Source of the DNA: Szabonella alba
GTDB lineage: Bacteria > Pseudomonadota > Alphaproteobacteria > Rhodobacterales > Rhodobacteraceae
Reading direction: 5' to 3'
Assembly: GCF_016765775.1 (NCBI RefSeq)
Contig: NZ_JAESVN010000004.1
Coordinates: forward strand, 186,001-250,000
DNA length: 64,000 nt
Below are positions 1 to 9,806 of the stretch, one piece after another (position 1 is the stretch's first letter; each line of letters begins with the position of its first letter). The position numbers were made by a program, and so were the translations under genes. The notes under the pieces were generated by a model, which had not been told where the DNA came from, made no database searches, and was given only the letters and a program-made list of their open reading frames with translations.

Positions 1-2
1 TG

Positions 3-647
3 GACGATGCGCGGATCGACCTGCTGACGGAAATCGGCCTGCCCTTCGTCGTGCATGGCCGCTCAACCGGGGCGGCGCTGCCCTATTCCTGGGTCGATGT
101 GAACAACCGCCGCGCCTTTGAGCGCGCGACCGGCTTCCTGCTCGATCTCGGCCACCGGCGGATTGCATTGGTCAACGGGCTGGAATTCATGGATTTCGCG
201 ATCCGCCGCCGCAAGGGCTATCTCGATGCCCTGGCGGCCCGGGGTATCAGCGCCGATCCCGCCCTGATGGCCAGTGACGAGATGACCGAGGCGCGGGGCC
301 ATCGCGCGGGACGGGACATGCTGTCCCTGCCCGATCCACCCACGGCCTTTGTCATCTCGTCGATGATTTCGGCCCTTGGCCTGCGCCGCGCGATTGAGGA
401 GCAGGGCCTGAAACTCGGGCGCGATGTGTCGGTGGTGATCCATGATGATGATCTGAGCTATCTGCGCAATGGTGAGGACGTGCCGATCTTCACCGCCGCC
501 CGATCCTCGGTGCGTGAGGCCGGCCGGCAGGCGGCAGCTATGCTGCTGGACTTGCTGGGCGCGCCGGACAGCGCCCCGCGTGAGGCCCTGCTAGAGGCCG
601 AACTCATCATCGGCCAGTCGACCGGCCCCGCCCCGGAGCGCAAATAG
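3..647 (+). CDS. LacI-family transcriptional regulator, C-terminal part (5' truncated by window edge)
   Basis: The reading frame is open from the window edge and ends in TAG one base before the beta-glucosidase start. The visible part is the periplasmic-binding-protein-like effector domain of LacI/GalR regulators. It shows the turn R-A-F-E-R-A-T-G-F-L-L-D-L-G-H-R-R-I-A-L, a G-Y-L-D-A-L segment, and a C-terminal region ending in a short Pro/Glu/Arg tail. The DNA-binding helix-turn-helix lies outside the window. The tight coupling to a GH1 glycosidase and glucokinase suggests a sugar-responsive repressor of a glucoside utilisation operon (AglR/BglR-like), but the sugar cannot be read from this fragment. 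It is also one candidate to bind the LacI-type palindromes found near glgP and gap. Confidence 0.85.
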   Translation, partial: DDARIDLLTEIGLPFVVHGRSTGAALPYSWVDVNNRRAFERATGFLLDLGHRRIALVNGLEFMDFAIRRRKGYLDALAARGISADPALMASDEMTEARGHRAGRDMLSLPDPPTAFVISSMISALGLRRAIEEQGLKLGRDVSVVIHDDDLSYLRNGEDVPIFTAARSSVREAGRQAAAMLLDLLGAPDSAPREALLEAELIIGQSTGPAPERK

Positions 648-648
648 G

Positions 649-2004
649 ATGCTTCCCTCACGCAGTGATTTTCCCAAGGACTTCCTGTTCGGGGTCGCCA
701 CATCCGCTTATCAGATCGAAGGCCATGCGCAGGGCGGCGCAGGCCGCACCCATTGGGACGACTTTGCCGCAACGCCGGGCAATGTCGCCGGGGCCGAAGA
801 TGGCGCGCGCGCCTGTGACCACCTGAACCGCTGGCCGCAGGATCTGGACCTGATCCGCGATGGCGGCTTCGATGCCTACCGGTTTTCGGCTTCATGGGCG
901 CGGGTACAGCCCGAGGGGCGCGGCCCCGCCAACCGCCAGGGTCTCGATTTCTACGACCGGCTGGTAGACGGGATGCTGGAGCGCGGGTTGAAACCGGCGC
1001 TGACGCTCTATCACTGGGAACTGCCCTCACCGCTGGCCGATCTGGGCGGCTGGCGCAACCGCGACATTGCGGGCTGGTTTGCCGATTACACCGAAATACT
1101 CATGGCCCGGATCGGCGACCGGATCTGGTCAGTTGCGCCGATCAATGAACCGTGGTGCGTGGCATGGCTGTCGCATTTCATGGGCCATCACGCGCCGGGG
1201 CTGCGCGATATCCGCGCCGCCGCCCGGGCGATGCATCATGTCTGTCTTGCCCATGGTCAGGCCGTCGCGGCCTTGCGCGCGGGTGGCGCGCGCAATGTAG
1301 GGGCCGTGTGCAATTTCGAATATGCCCATCCGGCCGATGACAGCCCCGCCGCCCATGCCGCTGCCCGGCTTTATGACGGGATCTACAACCGCTGGTTTGT
1401 CGAAGCGTTCTGTCAGGGGCGCTATCCCGATGATGTGCTGGAGGGCCTCGCCCCGCATCTGCCCGCAGGCTGGCAGGACGATATGGCCGGAATCGCCGCC
1501 CCGCTCGACTGGCTGGGGCTGAATTACTATACCTGCAAGCGCATCGCCCCTGCCCCCGGCCCTGATCCAGCCCCATGGCCTGCGCTGGCCGAAACGCCCG
1601 GCCCCCTTCCGGAAACCGCGATGGGATGGGAGATCTTTCCCAAAGGTCTGGGCCATTTCCTGCGCCGCATCGCGCGCGACCATGCGCCCGGCCTGCCGCT
1701 CTACGTCACTGAAAACGGCATGGCCGCCCTCGACGCCCAGACCGGCGGGGCTGTAGAGGACAACGACCGCATCACCTATCTTTCCGCCCATCTGGCCGAG
1801 GTCCGCGCGGCGATTGCGACGGGCGTGCCGGTCAGGGGTTATTTCTGCTGGTCGCTTCTCGACAATTACGAATGGGCCTATGGCTACGACAAGCGGTTCG
1901 GCCTTGTCCATGTGGATTTCGACAGCTTGCAGCGCACCCCGAAAGCATCCTATCACGCGCTTGCGCACGCGCTTGCGCGCCCTTCCGCGCAAGCCGCCCC
2001 CTGA
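649..2004 (+). CDS. bglB: GH1 family beta-glucosidase
   Basis: This is a 451-residue glycoside hydrolase family 1 enzyme of usual length for bacterial family members. The N-terminal F-L-F-G-V-A-T-S-A-Y-Q-I-E-G signature is present at about residues 12-25. The acid/base Glu is in I-N-E-P-W at residue 167 and the nucleophile Glu is in V-T-E-N-G at about residue 354. The W-S-L-L-D-N-Y-E-W-A-Y-G-Y aglycone/glycone-site segment lies near the C terminus. No signal peptide is seen, so it probably acts in the cytoplasm on imported beta-glucosides or cellobiose and releases glucose for the glucokinase encoded immediately downstream. The start follows the regulator stop by one base, which implies co-transcription. 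The exact glucoside specificity is not readable. Confidence 0.93.
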   Translation: MLPSRSDFPKDFLFGVATSAYQIEGHAQGGAGRTHWDDFAATPGNVAGAEDGARACDHLNRWPQDLDLIRDGGFDAYRFSASWARVQPEGRGPANRQGLDFYDRLVDGMLERGLKPALTLYHWELPSPLADLGGWRNRDIAGWFADYTEILMARIGDRIWSVAPINEPWCVAWLSHFMGHHAPGLRDIRAAARAMHHVCLAHGQAVAALRAGGARNVGAVCNFEYAHPADDSPAAHAAARLYDGIYNRWFVEAFCQGRYPDDVLEGLAPHLPAGWQDDMAGIAAPLDWLGLNYYTCKRIAPAPGPDPAPWPALAETPGPLPETAMGWEIFPKGLGHFLRRIARDHAPGLPLYVTENGMAALDAQTGGAVEDNDRITYLSAHLAEVRAAIATGVPVRGYFCWSLLDNYEWAYGYDKRFGLVHVDFDSLQRTPKASYHALAHALARPSAQAAP

Positions 2005-2015
2005 CGGAGCCCCCG

Positions 2016-2993
2016 ATGACCGCCACCGATCCGCGCCCCAGCCTCGTCGCCGATATCGGCGGCACGAATACCCGCGTGGCGCTGGCCACCGGGGGCGCGA
2101 TCCGCGAGGAGACGATCCGCCGCTTCCGCAATGCCGACCATCCGGGGCTTGCGCCCATCCTGCGGACCTATCTTGACGGGGCCGGGGCGGGCAAATGTGC
2201 CGGGGCCTGTATCGCCGTGGCAGGACCGGTGCGCGATGGCGTGGCGACGATGACCAATCTGGACTGGACCATTGACGCCAAAACGCTGGAACAGGCGACG
2301 GGCGCGCCGCGCGTGGCGATCCTGAATGACCTGCAGGCACAGGGCCATGCGCTTGGCCATATCCCGCCCGGAAAACTGACGCCGATCCTCCGTTCGGCGG
2401 CACTGCCCGCGCCCGGGGCGACAAAGCTGGTCATCGGCATCGGCACCGGCTTCAACGCGGCCCCGGTGCATGAAACCCCGCAGGGGCGGCTGGTCGCCCC
2501 GTCGGAATGCGGCCATGTCACCCTGCCGGTCCGCGATGCCGCCGACTTGCGCCTTGCCACTTTCATTGCCGAAATCCACGGTTTTCCGGGGGTCGAAGAT
2601 GTGCTGTCAGGGCGCGGTCTGGAGCGTCTTTTCGCCTTTCAGGGCAAGGAAACCGGGCAGACCGGCGATCAGACTGCCGCCGGGATTGCGGCCGCGCTGG
2701 ATGGGCAAGGCCCGTTTGGCCCCCGTGCGCAGGCGACGGGGCGGCTGTTCTCTCGCCTCCTGGGCAATGTGGCGGGCGATCTGGCGCTGATCCACCTGCC
2801 GTTCGGCGGCATTTATCTGTGCGGCGGCGTGGCGCGCGCCTTTGCCCCGCATCTGGCCGCGATGGGATTTACCGAAGGGTTCCGCGACAAGGGCCGTTTT
2901 GCAGGCTTCATGGAAGATTTCAGCGTCGCGGTGATCGAGGATGATTACGCCGCCCTGACCGGCTGCGCCGTGCATCTGGCGCAGGCCCAGTAA
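2016..2993 (+). CDS. glk: Glucokinase (ROK/Glk-type hexokinase)
   Basis: This 325-residue enzyme phosphorylates glucose with ATP. The phosphate-binding D-I-G-G-T-N motif is at residues 13-18. G-I-G-T-G-F-N and S-E-C-G-H-V segments follow, and a C-terminal I-Y-L-C-G-G-V-A-R motif is typical of bacterial Glk. The frame is open upstream inside the beta-glucosidase gene, but the ATG at 2016 gives the family N terminus and lies 11 bases after the beta-glucosidase stop. The operon logic is hydrolysis of glucosides followed by phosphorylation of the released glucose, which can then enter Entner-Doudoroff or glycolytic routes, or glycogen via pgm and glgC elsewhere in the window. Confidence 0.95.
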   Translation: MTATDPRPSLVADIGGTNTRVALATGGAIREETIRRFRNADHPGLAPILRTYLDGAGAGKCAGACIAVAGPVRDGVATMTNLDWTIDAKTLEQATGAPRVAILNDLQAQGHALGHIPPGKLTPILRSAALPAPGATKLVIGIGTGFNAAPVHETPQGRLVAPSECGHVTLPVRDAADLRLATFIAEIHGFPGVEDVLSGRGLERLFAFQGKETGQTGDQTAAGIAAALDGQGPFGPRAQATGRLFSRLLGNVAGDLALIHLPFGGIYLCGGVARAFAPHLAAMGFTEGFRDKGRFAGFMEDFSVAVIEDDYAALTGCAVHLAQAQ

Positions 2994-3016
2994 GGACGCC
3001 CGTTTTTTCTGTCCGC

Positions 3017-3085
3017 AAATATCCCGGGGGAGCCCCGTTTGCACGGGCATCTGCACGGGCAAACGGGGCGGGGGGCAGCGCCCCC
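3017..3085 (+). repeat. Dispersed palindromic intergenic element, copy 1
   Basis: The unit has an AAATATCCCGGGGG head at 3017-3030 followed by a G-run/C-run hairpin (GGGGGGCAGCGCCCCC) at 3070-3085. The same head-plus-hairpin arrangement recurs near 17.3, 38.7, 55.4 and 61.0 kb. This copy contains the long glk terminator-like stem within it. Confidence 0.6.
3032..3069 (+). terminator. Stem-loop between convergent glk and coxM
   Basis: An 11-bp perfect inverted repeat (GCCCCGTTTGC at 3032-3042 and GCAAACGGGGC at 3059-3069) with a loop of 16 bases lies 38 bases after the glk stop. It is between converging genes, so it could stop transcription from either side. There is no clear T-tract, so factor-independent termination is only likely, not certain. 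Confidence 0.45.
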
Positions 3086-3114
3086 TCCCCGCCGGGTTTG
3101 CAAAACTGACCCTG

Positions 3115-3903
3115 TCAGCCCGCCGCCCTGACCGCGCGCGCCGTCATCACGCCGACCAGATGCGCGCGATACTCGGCCGATCCGTGCAGATCGGCGATCA
3201 TGTCATCGGCCGGAACCGTCAGCCCCGTGACCGCATCTGCGCTGAAATCGCCCGACAATGCCGCCTCGGCCTCGGCCCATCGGAACACCCCGTTATTCGA
3301 GGCCCCCGTCACCGCGACCCGCACCCCGTCGGCAAAGCGGGCAACAAAGACCCCCACCAGCGCAAAGCGGGACGCGGGCTGCGCGAATTTCACATAACCC
3401 GCTGCCTGCGGCACCGGAAAGCGCACGGCGGTGATGATCTCGCCTTCCTCCAGCGCAGTGGCGAACATGCCCTGAAAGTAATCATCCGCCGCAATGTCGC
3501 GCGTGTTCGTCACAATCGTCGCGCCCGACCCGAGGGCTGCCGCCGGATAACAGGCCGAAGGGTCGTTATTGGCAAGGCTGCCGCCGATCGTGCCCCGGTT
3601 GCGCACCGCCGGATCGCCGATCTGCCCGGCAAGGGCGGCCAGCCCCGGATAATGCGCCGCCGCCTTGGCCGCAACATCGGCATGGCAGGTCGCCGCCCCG
3701 ATTGTCACACGGCCTTCCGCCGCCGAAACGCCCTGCAACTCGGCAATCCCGGTCAGGCTGACCAGCCGTTCGGGTGAGGCCAGGCGCTGTTTCATCGTCG
3801 GCACCAGCGTCTGCCCGCCCGCCAGCGCCTGCGCGCCGTCATCGCCCATTGCCTTGACCGCTTCGGCAAGGGATGCGGGTTTCACGAGTTCGAAATCATA
3901 CAT
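3115..3903 (-). CDS. coxM: CO-dehydrogenase-like medium subunit, FAD-binding
   Basis: This 262-residue protein is the flavoprotein subunit of a xanthine-oxidase-family molybdenum hydroxylase. The two FAD pyrophosphate-binding loops are visible: A-G-G-Q-T at residues 28-32 and T-I-G-G-S at residues 105-109, the latter followed by A-N-N-D-P-S. It passes electrons from the iron-sulfur subunit to a quinone or other acceptor. It is the last gene of the coxG-S-L-M transcription unit and starts 13 bases after the large-subunit stop. The family is shared by true aerobic CO dehydrogenases and many other aldehyde or heterocycle hydroxylases, so the physiological substrate is not fixed by this subunit. 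Confidence 0.88.
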   Translation of the reverse strand: MYDFELVKPASLAEAVKAMGDDGAQALAGGQTLVPTMKQRLASPERLVSLTGIAELQGVSAAEGRVTIGAATCHADVAAKAAAHYPGLAALAGQIGDPAVRNRGTIGGSLANNDPSACYPAAALGSGATIVTNTRDIAADDYFQGMFATALEEGEIITAVRFPVPQAAGYVKFAQPASRFALVGVFVARFADGVRVAVTGASNNGVFRWAEAEAALSGDFSADAVTGLTVPADDMIADLHGSAEYRAHLVGVMTARAVRAAG

Positions 3904-3916
3904 GGGTTTCCCTCCC

Positions 3917-6289
3917 TCAGCCGTTCATGGCCGCCCAGACGCGCGCAGGCGTCACGGGCATGTCGATATGGGTTACATGGGCATGACCCGCGCGTTGCAA
4001 GGCGTCGATCACCGCATTGACCACCGCAGGCGGTGATCCGATGGCCCCGGCCTCACCACAGCCCTTCACGCCCAGCGGGTTATGTGTGCAAGGCGTGATG
4101 CAGGAATGATCGACCGTGAACATCGGCAGATCATCGGCGCGCGGCATCGCGTAATCCATGAAGGACCCGGACAGAAGCTGCCCGTTGCCGTCATAGGCGC
4201 AGTTTTCCAGCAGCGCCTGACCGATTCCCTGCGCCAGCCCGCCCTGCACCTGCCCCTCGACGATCATCGGGTTGACGATATTGCCGAAATCATCAGCGGC
4301 GGCAAAGGACAGGACCTGCACCTTGCCGGTGTCAGGATCCACCTCCACCTCACAGCCATAGGCGCCCGAGGGGTAGGTGAAGTTCGACGGATCGTAGAAC
4401 GCCGTTTCCTCAAGCCCCGGTTCAAGGCTTTCCAGCGGGTAATTATGCGGAACATAGGCCGCCAGCGTGACCCCCGCCCAATCCACCGATTTGTCGGTGC
4501 CCGCAACTGCGAATTTGCCGTCCTTCAGCTCGATATCGGCCTCGGACGCCTCCAGCAGATGCGCCGCGATCTTTTTGGCCTTGTTGATGATCTTGTTGGT
4601 GGCCTTCACGATGGCCGAGCCCCCGACCGCAAGCGAGCGGGAACCATAGGTGCCCATGCCCATCGGCGTGTTCGAGGTATCGCCATGCACGATGTCGATC
4701 TGGTTTGCGTCAATCCCGATCATCTCGGCCACGACCTGCGCGAAGGAAGTTTCATGCCCCTGCCCGTGGCTGTGGCTGCCGGTATAGACCGAGATCGAGC
4801 CGGTGGCATTGACCCGCACCGTGGCAGATTCGTAAAGCCCCGCCCGTGCGCCCAGCTGGCCCACAAGGTTGGACGGCGCAATTCCGCAGGCCTCGATGTA
4901 ATGCGCGATGCCGAAACCGCGCAGCTTGCCGCGTGTGGCACTTTCCGCGCGCCGCGCCTCGAACCCCGCATGGTCCGAAATTTCCAGCAGCTTGTCCATC
5001 GTGGCCTGATAATTGCCGGTGTCATATACAACGGCGACCGGCGTCTGATAGGGGAACATGTCAGGCGTGATGAAGTTCTGCCGCCGCAGGTCAACCGGAT
5101 CGACGCCCAGTTCCCGCGCGGCCTTGTCGACCAGGCGTTCCAGCTGAAACGTCGCCTCGGGCCGGCCCGCGCCGCGATAGGCATCGACCGGCACGGTATT
5201 TGTGAACACCGCCTTGACGTTCACATAGATCAGCGGCGTCTTGTAATTCCCAGCCATCAACGTGCCATGCAGCCATGTCGGGATCGAGGGCGCGAAGGTC
5301 GAAAGATAAGCGCCCATATTGGCATAGGTATCGGTGCGCAGTGCGGTGAAGTTGTTCTCGTCGTCCAGCGCCAGTTCGATCTTCGTCACATGATCGCGGC
5401 CATGAGCATCCGAAATGAAGGCCTCGGACCGCGACGAGGTCCATTTCACCGGACGTCCGACCAGCCTTGCGGCAAAGGTCACCGCCGCCTCTTCGGCATA
5501 GTGATAGATCTTCGATCCGAATCCGCCGCCCACATCGGGCGCCACGACCCGCAGCTTGTGCTCAGGGATCCCCAGCACGAAGGCCCCCATCAGAAGGCGG
5601 ATCACATGCGGATTCTGGCTGGTGGTATACAGCGTGTACTGGTCGGAATGGGATTCAAAATCCCCCACGGCCACGCGCGGCTCCATCGGGTTCGCAACCA
5701 GCCGGTTGTTGACCAGTTCCAGCGTCGTCACATGCGCGGCCTTGGCGAATGCCGCATCAACAGCGGCCTTGTTTTCCTCGACAAACCCCCAATCGTAACA
5801 CAGGTTCGAGGTCAGATCGTCATGAACCTTTACCGCCCCCTCGGCCAGCGCGGCCTTCATGTCCAGCACCGGGGTCAGTTCGGTGATATCAACCAAAACC
5901 GCCTCGGCCGCGTCTCGGGCCTGTTCATAGGTTTCGGCGATGATCATCGCGATGGGGTCACCGACATGGCGCACCTTGCCATCCGCCAGAACCGGATGCT
6001 TGGGCTCCTGCATCACCTGCCCGTGCCGGTCGGTGACCTGCCAGCCGCAGGGAATTCCACCGACCGCCGCAAAATCCGCCGCCGTCAGGATGCGCAGCAC
6101 GCCCGGCATCGCCTCGGCTGCCGACAGATCAATCCCGTTGATCCGGCCATGCGCCACATCCGAGCGCAGGAAATGCGCATGGACCTGACCGCGAATGTTG
6201 ATGTCGTCCGTATACCGGCCCTTGCCGGTCAGAAAGCGCATATCCTCGCGCCGCTTGGTGCTTGCACCGATGCCACCGTCTTTCGGCAT
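3917..6289 (-). CDS. coxL: CO-dehydrogenase-like large subunit, molybdopterin-binding (form II type)
   Basis: This 790-residue catalytic subunit binds the molybdenum cofactor. The N terminus has the [12 protein letters not shown] segment. The glycine-rich cofactor loop V-G-G-G-F-G-S-K is at about residues 253-260. The active-site loop reads A-Y-R-G-A-G-R at about residues 370-376, which is the form II signature; true form I CO dehydrogenases carry A-Y-x-C-S-F-R with the cysteine that ligates copper. The catalytic Glu is in the late G-C-G-E-A-G-A motif. The enzyme is therefore a CODH-like hydroxylase of uncertain substrate, not safely a CO oxidiser. It is co-transcribed with the small and medium subunits. 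Confidence 0.9.
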   Translation of the reverse strand: MPKDGGIGASTKRREDMRFLTGKGRYTDDINIRGQVHAHFLRSDVAHGRINGIDLSAAEAMPGVLRILTAADFAAVGGIPCGWQVTDRHGQVMQEPKHPVLADGKVRHVGDPIAMIIAETYEQARDAAEAVLVDITELTPVLDMKAALAEGAVKVHDDLTSNLCYDWGFVEENKAAVDAAFAKAAHVTTLELVNNRLVANPMEPRVAVGDFESHSDQYTLYTTSQNPHVIRLLMGAFVLGIPEHKLRVVAPDVGGGFGSKIYHYAEEAAVTFAARLVGRPVKWTSSRSEAFISDAHGRDHVTKIELALDDENNFTALRTDTYANMGAYLSTFAPSIPTWLHGTLMAGNYKTPLIYVNVKAVFTNTVPVDAYRGAGRPEATFQLERLVDKAARELGVDPVDLRRQNFITPDMFPYQTPVAVVYDTGNYQATMDKLLEISDHAGFEARRAESATRGKLRGFGIAHYIEACGIAPSNLVGQLGARAGLYESATVRVNATGSISVYTGSHSHGQGHETSFAQVVAEMIGIDANQIDIVHGDTSNTPMGMGTYGSRSLAVGGSAIVKATNKIINKAKKIAAHLLEASEADIELKDGKFAVAGTDKSVDWAGVTLAAYVPHNYPLESLEPGLEETAFYDPSNFTYPSGAYGCEVEVDPDTGKVQVLSFAAADDFGNIVNPMIVEGQVQGGLAQGIGQALLENCAYDGNGQLLSGSFMDYAMPRADDLPMFTVDHSCITPCTHNPLGVKGCGEAGAIGSPPAVVNAVIDALQRAGHAHVTHIDMPVTPARVWAAMNG

Positions 6290-6346
6290 GACAACCTCCC
6301 TTGATGCGATACGTCAAAAGCGGATCGCAAGTTTTTGATTTATCTC

Positions 6347-6844
6347 CTATTCCGCGGCGACACCAAGGCCGGAAACATCCTGCCCCGAGGCCGCCAGAAC
6401 CGCCTTGACGATATTGTGGTAGCCCGTGCAGCGACACAGATTTCCCTCAAGATAATGCCGCACCTCATGTTCGGTGGGCTTGGGGTTCTCGGCCAGCAGG
6501 GCAGCTGCCGACATCACCATGCCCGGGGTGCAGAAGCCGCATTGCAGCCCGTGATGGTCCTGAAAGGCCTGCTGGATCACCGAAAGCGACCCGTCGGCAT
6601 TGGCCATGCCCTCGATCGTGCGCACCTGCGCCCCCGCCACTTCCTGCGCAAAGACCGAACAGGATTTGACGGCCTTCCCATCGACATGAACCAGACAGGC
6701 CCCGCATTGCGAGGTGTCGCAGCCGATATGCGTGCCGGTCATCCCCAGCCCGTCGCGCAGAAAGGACGACAGCAGCGTGCGCCCTTCGGTGTCCGCCGAG
6801 ACGGTCTTGCCATTCACCGTCATCGTGACTTTTGTCATGGTCAT
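6347..6844 (-). CDS. coxS: CO-dehydrogenase-like small subunit, two [2Fe-2S] clusters
   Basis: This 165-residue protein carries both [2Fe-2S] clusters of the xanthine-oxidase family. The plant-ferredoxin-like cluster uses cysteines at 42, 47, 50 and 62 ([10 protein letters not shown], then K-S-C). The helical-bundle cluster uses cysteines at 102, 105, 137 and 139 (C-G-F-C-T-P-G and C-R-C-T-G-Y). It relays electrons from the molybdenum site in CoxL to FAD in CoxM. The gene lies 57 bases upstream of coxL and 34 bases downstream of coxG. Length and cysteine spacing match the family without exception. Confidence 0.94.
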   Translation of the reverse strand: MTMTKVTMTVNGKTVSADTEGRTLLSSFLRDGLGMTGTHIGCDTSQCGACLVHVDGKAVKSCSVFAQEVAGAQVRTIEGMANADGSLSVIQQAFQDHHGLQCGFCTPGMVMSAAALLAENPKPTEHEVRHYLEGNLCRCTGYHNIVKAVLAASGQDVSGLGVAAE

Positions 6845-6878
6845 CCTCCCTTGAAAATCATCTGGGTAGCGATCCGGT

Positions 6879-7418
6879 TCAGCCGATCATGCGCTTGAAC
6901 CAGCCCTTTTTCTGTTCGGGATCGGCGCCTTCTGCCGCCTCCCCGCCTTCCGTCACCTCTGCCTCATCCGCGTCCTGCGGCCCTTCGACGGCCTGCTGGA
7001 AACGGGCAAAAAACTCATCCGCCATCTTCTTGGCAAAGCCGTCGATGATGCGACTGCCAAGCTGGGCCAGCTTGCCACCGACATTGGCCTCTACCTCATA
7101 GGACAGAAGCGTGCCGCGTTCGGAGGGCGTCAGCGTGACATTGGCCCCGCCCTTGGCAAAACCCGCAGGCCCGCCCTTGCCCTCCCCCGTGATCCGCAGG
7201 CTTTCGGGGGCAACCATGTCGGACAGGGTCACCGCGCCGGTAAAGCGCGCCTTCACGGGGCCGACCTTCTGCACCACCACCGCCTCGAACCCTTCTTGGG
7301 GGCTGCCGGTCATGCTTTCGCAGCCCGGAACGCAGGCTTTCAGGACATCCGCATCAAGGATCGCGGCCCAGACGGTTGCGGGATCCGCCGCGATATCGCG
7401 CTGGTCGGTCAGTTTCAC
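6879..7418 (-). CDS. coxG: CoxG-family SRPBCC protein
   Basis: This 179-residue protein has an SRPBCC/CoxG fold at residues 1-145: an opening [11 protein letters not shown] helix, a central [11 protein letters not shown] strand, and a C-terminal helix containing [15 protein letters not shown] short acidic tail (Glu, Asp and Ala rich) ends in K-G-W-F-K-R. CoxG proteins are linked to membrane recruitment or maturation of CO-dehydrogenase-type enzymes. Here it is the first gene of the cox unit. No coxD, coxE or coxF maturation genes are visible nearby. Confidence 0.85.
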   Translation of the reverse strand: MKLTDQRDIAADPATVWAAILDADVLKACVPGCESMTGSPQEGFEAVVVQKVGPVKARFTGAVTLSDMVAPESLRITGEGKGGPAGFAKGGANVTLTPSERGTLLSYEVEANVGGKLAQLGSRIIDGFAKKMADEFFARFQQAVEGPQDADEAEVTEGGEAAEGADPEQKKGWFKRMIG

Positions 7419-7561
7419 AGGTCAGTCCTCCCTTTCGCCCCTGCGCGTCGCGGCCATGGGCCGGGCAGCGTGCGATGCTGCCACACGGGGCATCGCGGGC
7501 CTTTGAAACACCCTATGCGCAAATCCGCAGGCAGGGCTATGGAACAATGGTCGTAGGCGCA

Positions 7562-9805
7562 TCATGACGCCAGAACCCCGGTCAGGAAAGCCTGCAGCGC
7601 GGCGGGGTCCAGCGGTTTTTTCAGACAGGTCATTCCGTCGGGCAGGTCTGCCGCCTCAGCCCCCGACAGAAAAAGGCAACAGGGCAGATCGCCATGCAGA
7701 TCGCAGAACTGCTGCACGAAACGGCTGGCCGCCCCGGCCCCGGCCGCGCCCGTGTCGACCAGCAGCACATCGGGCAGAATGCCGATTTCCGTGATCAGCG
7801 CCAGCGCTGCAGGCCCGTCAGCGGCATCCAGAACATTCATGCCCCATTTTTCCAGCAAAAGCCCGATGGCCCGGCGCAGATCGGCATCGGGTTCGACCAG
7901 CAGCGCGATGCGGTCGCGCGTCACTGCCCTTGCCTGCAGGCGCCCGGCGGCGTCGCTGCCCGGCGGGATTGCGGCCGGGGCGGCGGCACCCGCCCGTTCC
8001 ACTGGGACCTGCAGCAGAAAGACCGTGCCCCGCCCCGTTACGGATCGCAGGCCCAAGGGATGACCCAGAAGAGCCGCCGCCCGCTCGACAATCGCCAGCC
8101 CCAGCCCCATGCCTTCCGAGGCCGAGGCGCGGGCATTCAGGCGGTGGAATTCCCGAAAGATATTGTCCTGTTCCGCCTCGGGAATACCCGGGCCGGTATC
8201 CCAGACCTCAAGCTGCAGCATCTGGCCCCGGCGCCGCGCCCCGACCACGACCCGGCCCCGTTCGGTATAGCGGATCGCATTGCCGATCAGGTTCTGCAGG
8301 ATGCGCCGCAGATAGGCGGGATCGGATCGCACGACATGCCGCGCGGGCCAGACCCGCAGCGCCAGCCCGCGTGCCGCCGCCACGGGGCCGAATTCCTCGG
8401 CCAGTTGCGCAAGCAGCCCCGCCAGATCGACCGGGCCGGGTGTCACCGCCGCCTTGCCGCTGTCCAGTTTCGAGATATCCAGCAGCGCGCCCAGTATAGC
8501 CTCGACCGAATCCAGCGCATTCTGTGCCTTGCCCAGCGTCTCGCGCAATGGCGGGGGCATCGGGCCATCCTCGGCCGCAGACAGGAACAGCCGCGCCGCC
8601 GACAGGGGTTGCAAAAGGTCATGGCTGGCCGCCGCGACGAAACGCGCACGGCTGGCATTGGCCCGTTCGGCATCGGCCAGCGCGTCCTCCAGCTCCAGCG
8701 TGCGGTCGCGCACGCGTGCCTCCAGCGTTTCATTGGCCTGTGACAGCGCCGCAATCGCCGCGCGCTCGGCGGTGACATCGGAGAGTGAGATTACAAAGCC
8801 CCGGTCCGGCATTTCCTGCGCGAAGATATCCAGCACCAGCGCAGCATCGCCCCGTTCAGCGCCAAAGCGCAGATGCGGGCGCGCCGCCCCCCCGGCCTGC
8901 GCCGCAGCCCAAGCCAACAGCGCCGCCGCATCCAGACCTGCCAGCCGGAAATCGCGGGGCAGCCGGTCCATCAGCAGGCCGAATTCGGCCCCCATCCGCA
9001 AGGCCGACATCGGCAGGGCCAGCAATTCACCGAATCGCCGGTTCCAGCCGATCAGCCGCGCCTGCGCGTCGAAAATCGCCACCCCCTGCGCCAGATGGTC
9101 CAGCGTCGCCCGCACCCCGCGCGCCTGATCGTCCAGCAGCCGCCCGCGCGTTTCCCGTTCCAGCCGGATGATATCGGTCACATCGGTCTGCAGGATCACC
9201 GTGCCGCCATCCAGTGTGCGGTGTTCGGACACCTGCAGCCAGCGATCCCCGGTCAGGCTGACGCTGACATTGGCATGGGGTTCACGATGGGCCCGCATCC
9301 GGCCCGCGCGCCAATCGTCAGGCCCCTGCCCCGCAGGCAGCGCCAGATCAGAGGATCGGCTGACCATTCCGACATAATCGGCAAAGGCCAGCCCCGGGGC
9401 CAGTCGGGCATGGATGTCCCGCAAGGCCAGGCAAAATCGCGAATTAAAAAGGATCAGCCGGTCGGAGGGGTCGAACAGCGCGAACCCCTCCTGCAACTGT
9501 TCCAGCGCCGAGGCCAGATTGCGCCGCGCGGCCTCGGTCGCGCGATTGGCCTCGGCCAGACGCGCATTGGAGAGGTTGAGCAGATCCAGCGCGCGTTCCA
9601 GATCGCGCGTGCGCTCGCGCACCTCATCTTCCAGCAGCACGGCGCGCTGGAACTGCGCATAGGCGGCCCCGCCGTCATCGGTGGCCTGTTCGACGCGCTT
9701 CATCAAGGCGCCCGCAATGACCAGCAGTTTGTCGCGCTGCCGTTCGGGCGCATCCTGCGGGTCGATCAGGTCTGCGGGAACCTCGGGATCGGGGGCGCGC
9801 GCCAT
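7562..9805 (-). CDS. Hybrid sensor histidine kinase with two PAS domains and C-terminal receiver
   Basis: With the ATG at 9805 the protein has 747 residues. A coiled-coil start (about 50-95) leads into two PAS-7 type domains (about 100-215 and 235-345), a HisKA helix with the phospho-accepting His at 395 (A-S-H-D-L-L-Q-P-L), a HATPase with N-L-I-G-N-A and D-T-G-P-G-I-P, and a receiver with Asp 684 and a K-K-P motif. No membrane segment is seen, so it should be a soluble sensor. The start is chosen because ATG follows the FIST gene stop by one base; an upstream ATG at 9832 would overlap that gene by 26 bases. It probably phosphorylates the LuxR-type regulator two genes upstream. The signal is unknown. 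Confidence 0.9.
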   Translation of the reverse strand: MARAPDPEVPADLIDPQDAPERQRDKLLVIAGALMKRVEQATDDGGAAYAQFQRAVLLEDEVRERTRDLERALDLLNLSNARLAEANRATEAARRNLASALEQLQEGFALFDPSDRLILFNSRFCLALRDIHARLAPGLAFADYVGMVSRSSDLALPAGQGPDDWRAGRMRAHREPHANVSVSLTGDRWLQVSEHRTLDGGTVILQTDVTDIIRLERETRGRLLDDQARGVRATLDHLAQGVAIFDAQARLIGWNRRFGELLALPMSALRMGAEFGLLMDRLPRDFRLAGLDAAALLAWAAAQAGGAARPHLRFGAERGDAALVLDIFAQEMPDRGFVISLSDVTAERAAIAALSQANETLEARVRDRTLELEDALADAERANASRARFVAAASHDLLQPLSAARLFLSAAEDGPMPPPLRETLGKAQNALDSVEAILGALLDISKLDSGKAAVTPGPVDLAGLLAQLAEEFGPVAAARGLALRVWPARHVVRSDPAYLRRILQNLIGNAIRYTERGRVVVGARRRGQMLQLEVWDTGPGIPEAEQDNIFREFHRLNARASASEGMGLGLAIVERAAALLGHPLGLRSVTGRGTVFLLQVPVERAGAAAPAAIPPGSDAAGRLQARAVTRDRIALLVEPDADLRRAIGLLLEKWGMNVLDAADGPAALALITEIGILPDVLLVDTGAAGAGAASRFVQQFCDLHGDLPCCLFLSGAEAADLPDGMTCLKKPLDPAALQAFLTGVLAS

Positions 9806-9806
9806 G

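Noticed and set aside
4082-6304. A 740-codon open frame on the plus strand opposite coxL
   Set aside because: It is the antisense shadow of a high-GC gene, rich in Arg, His and Gly, with no family features and no ribosome site.
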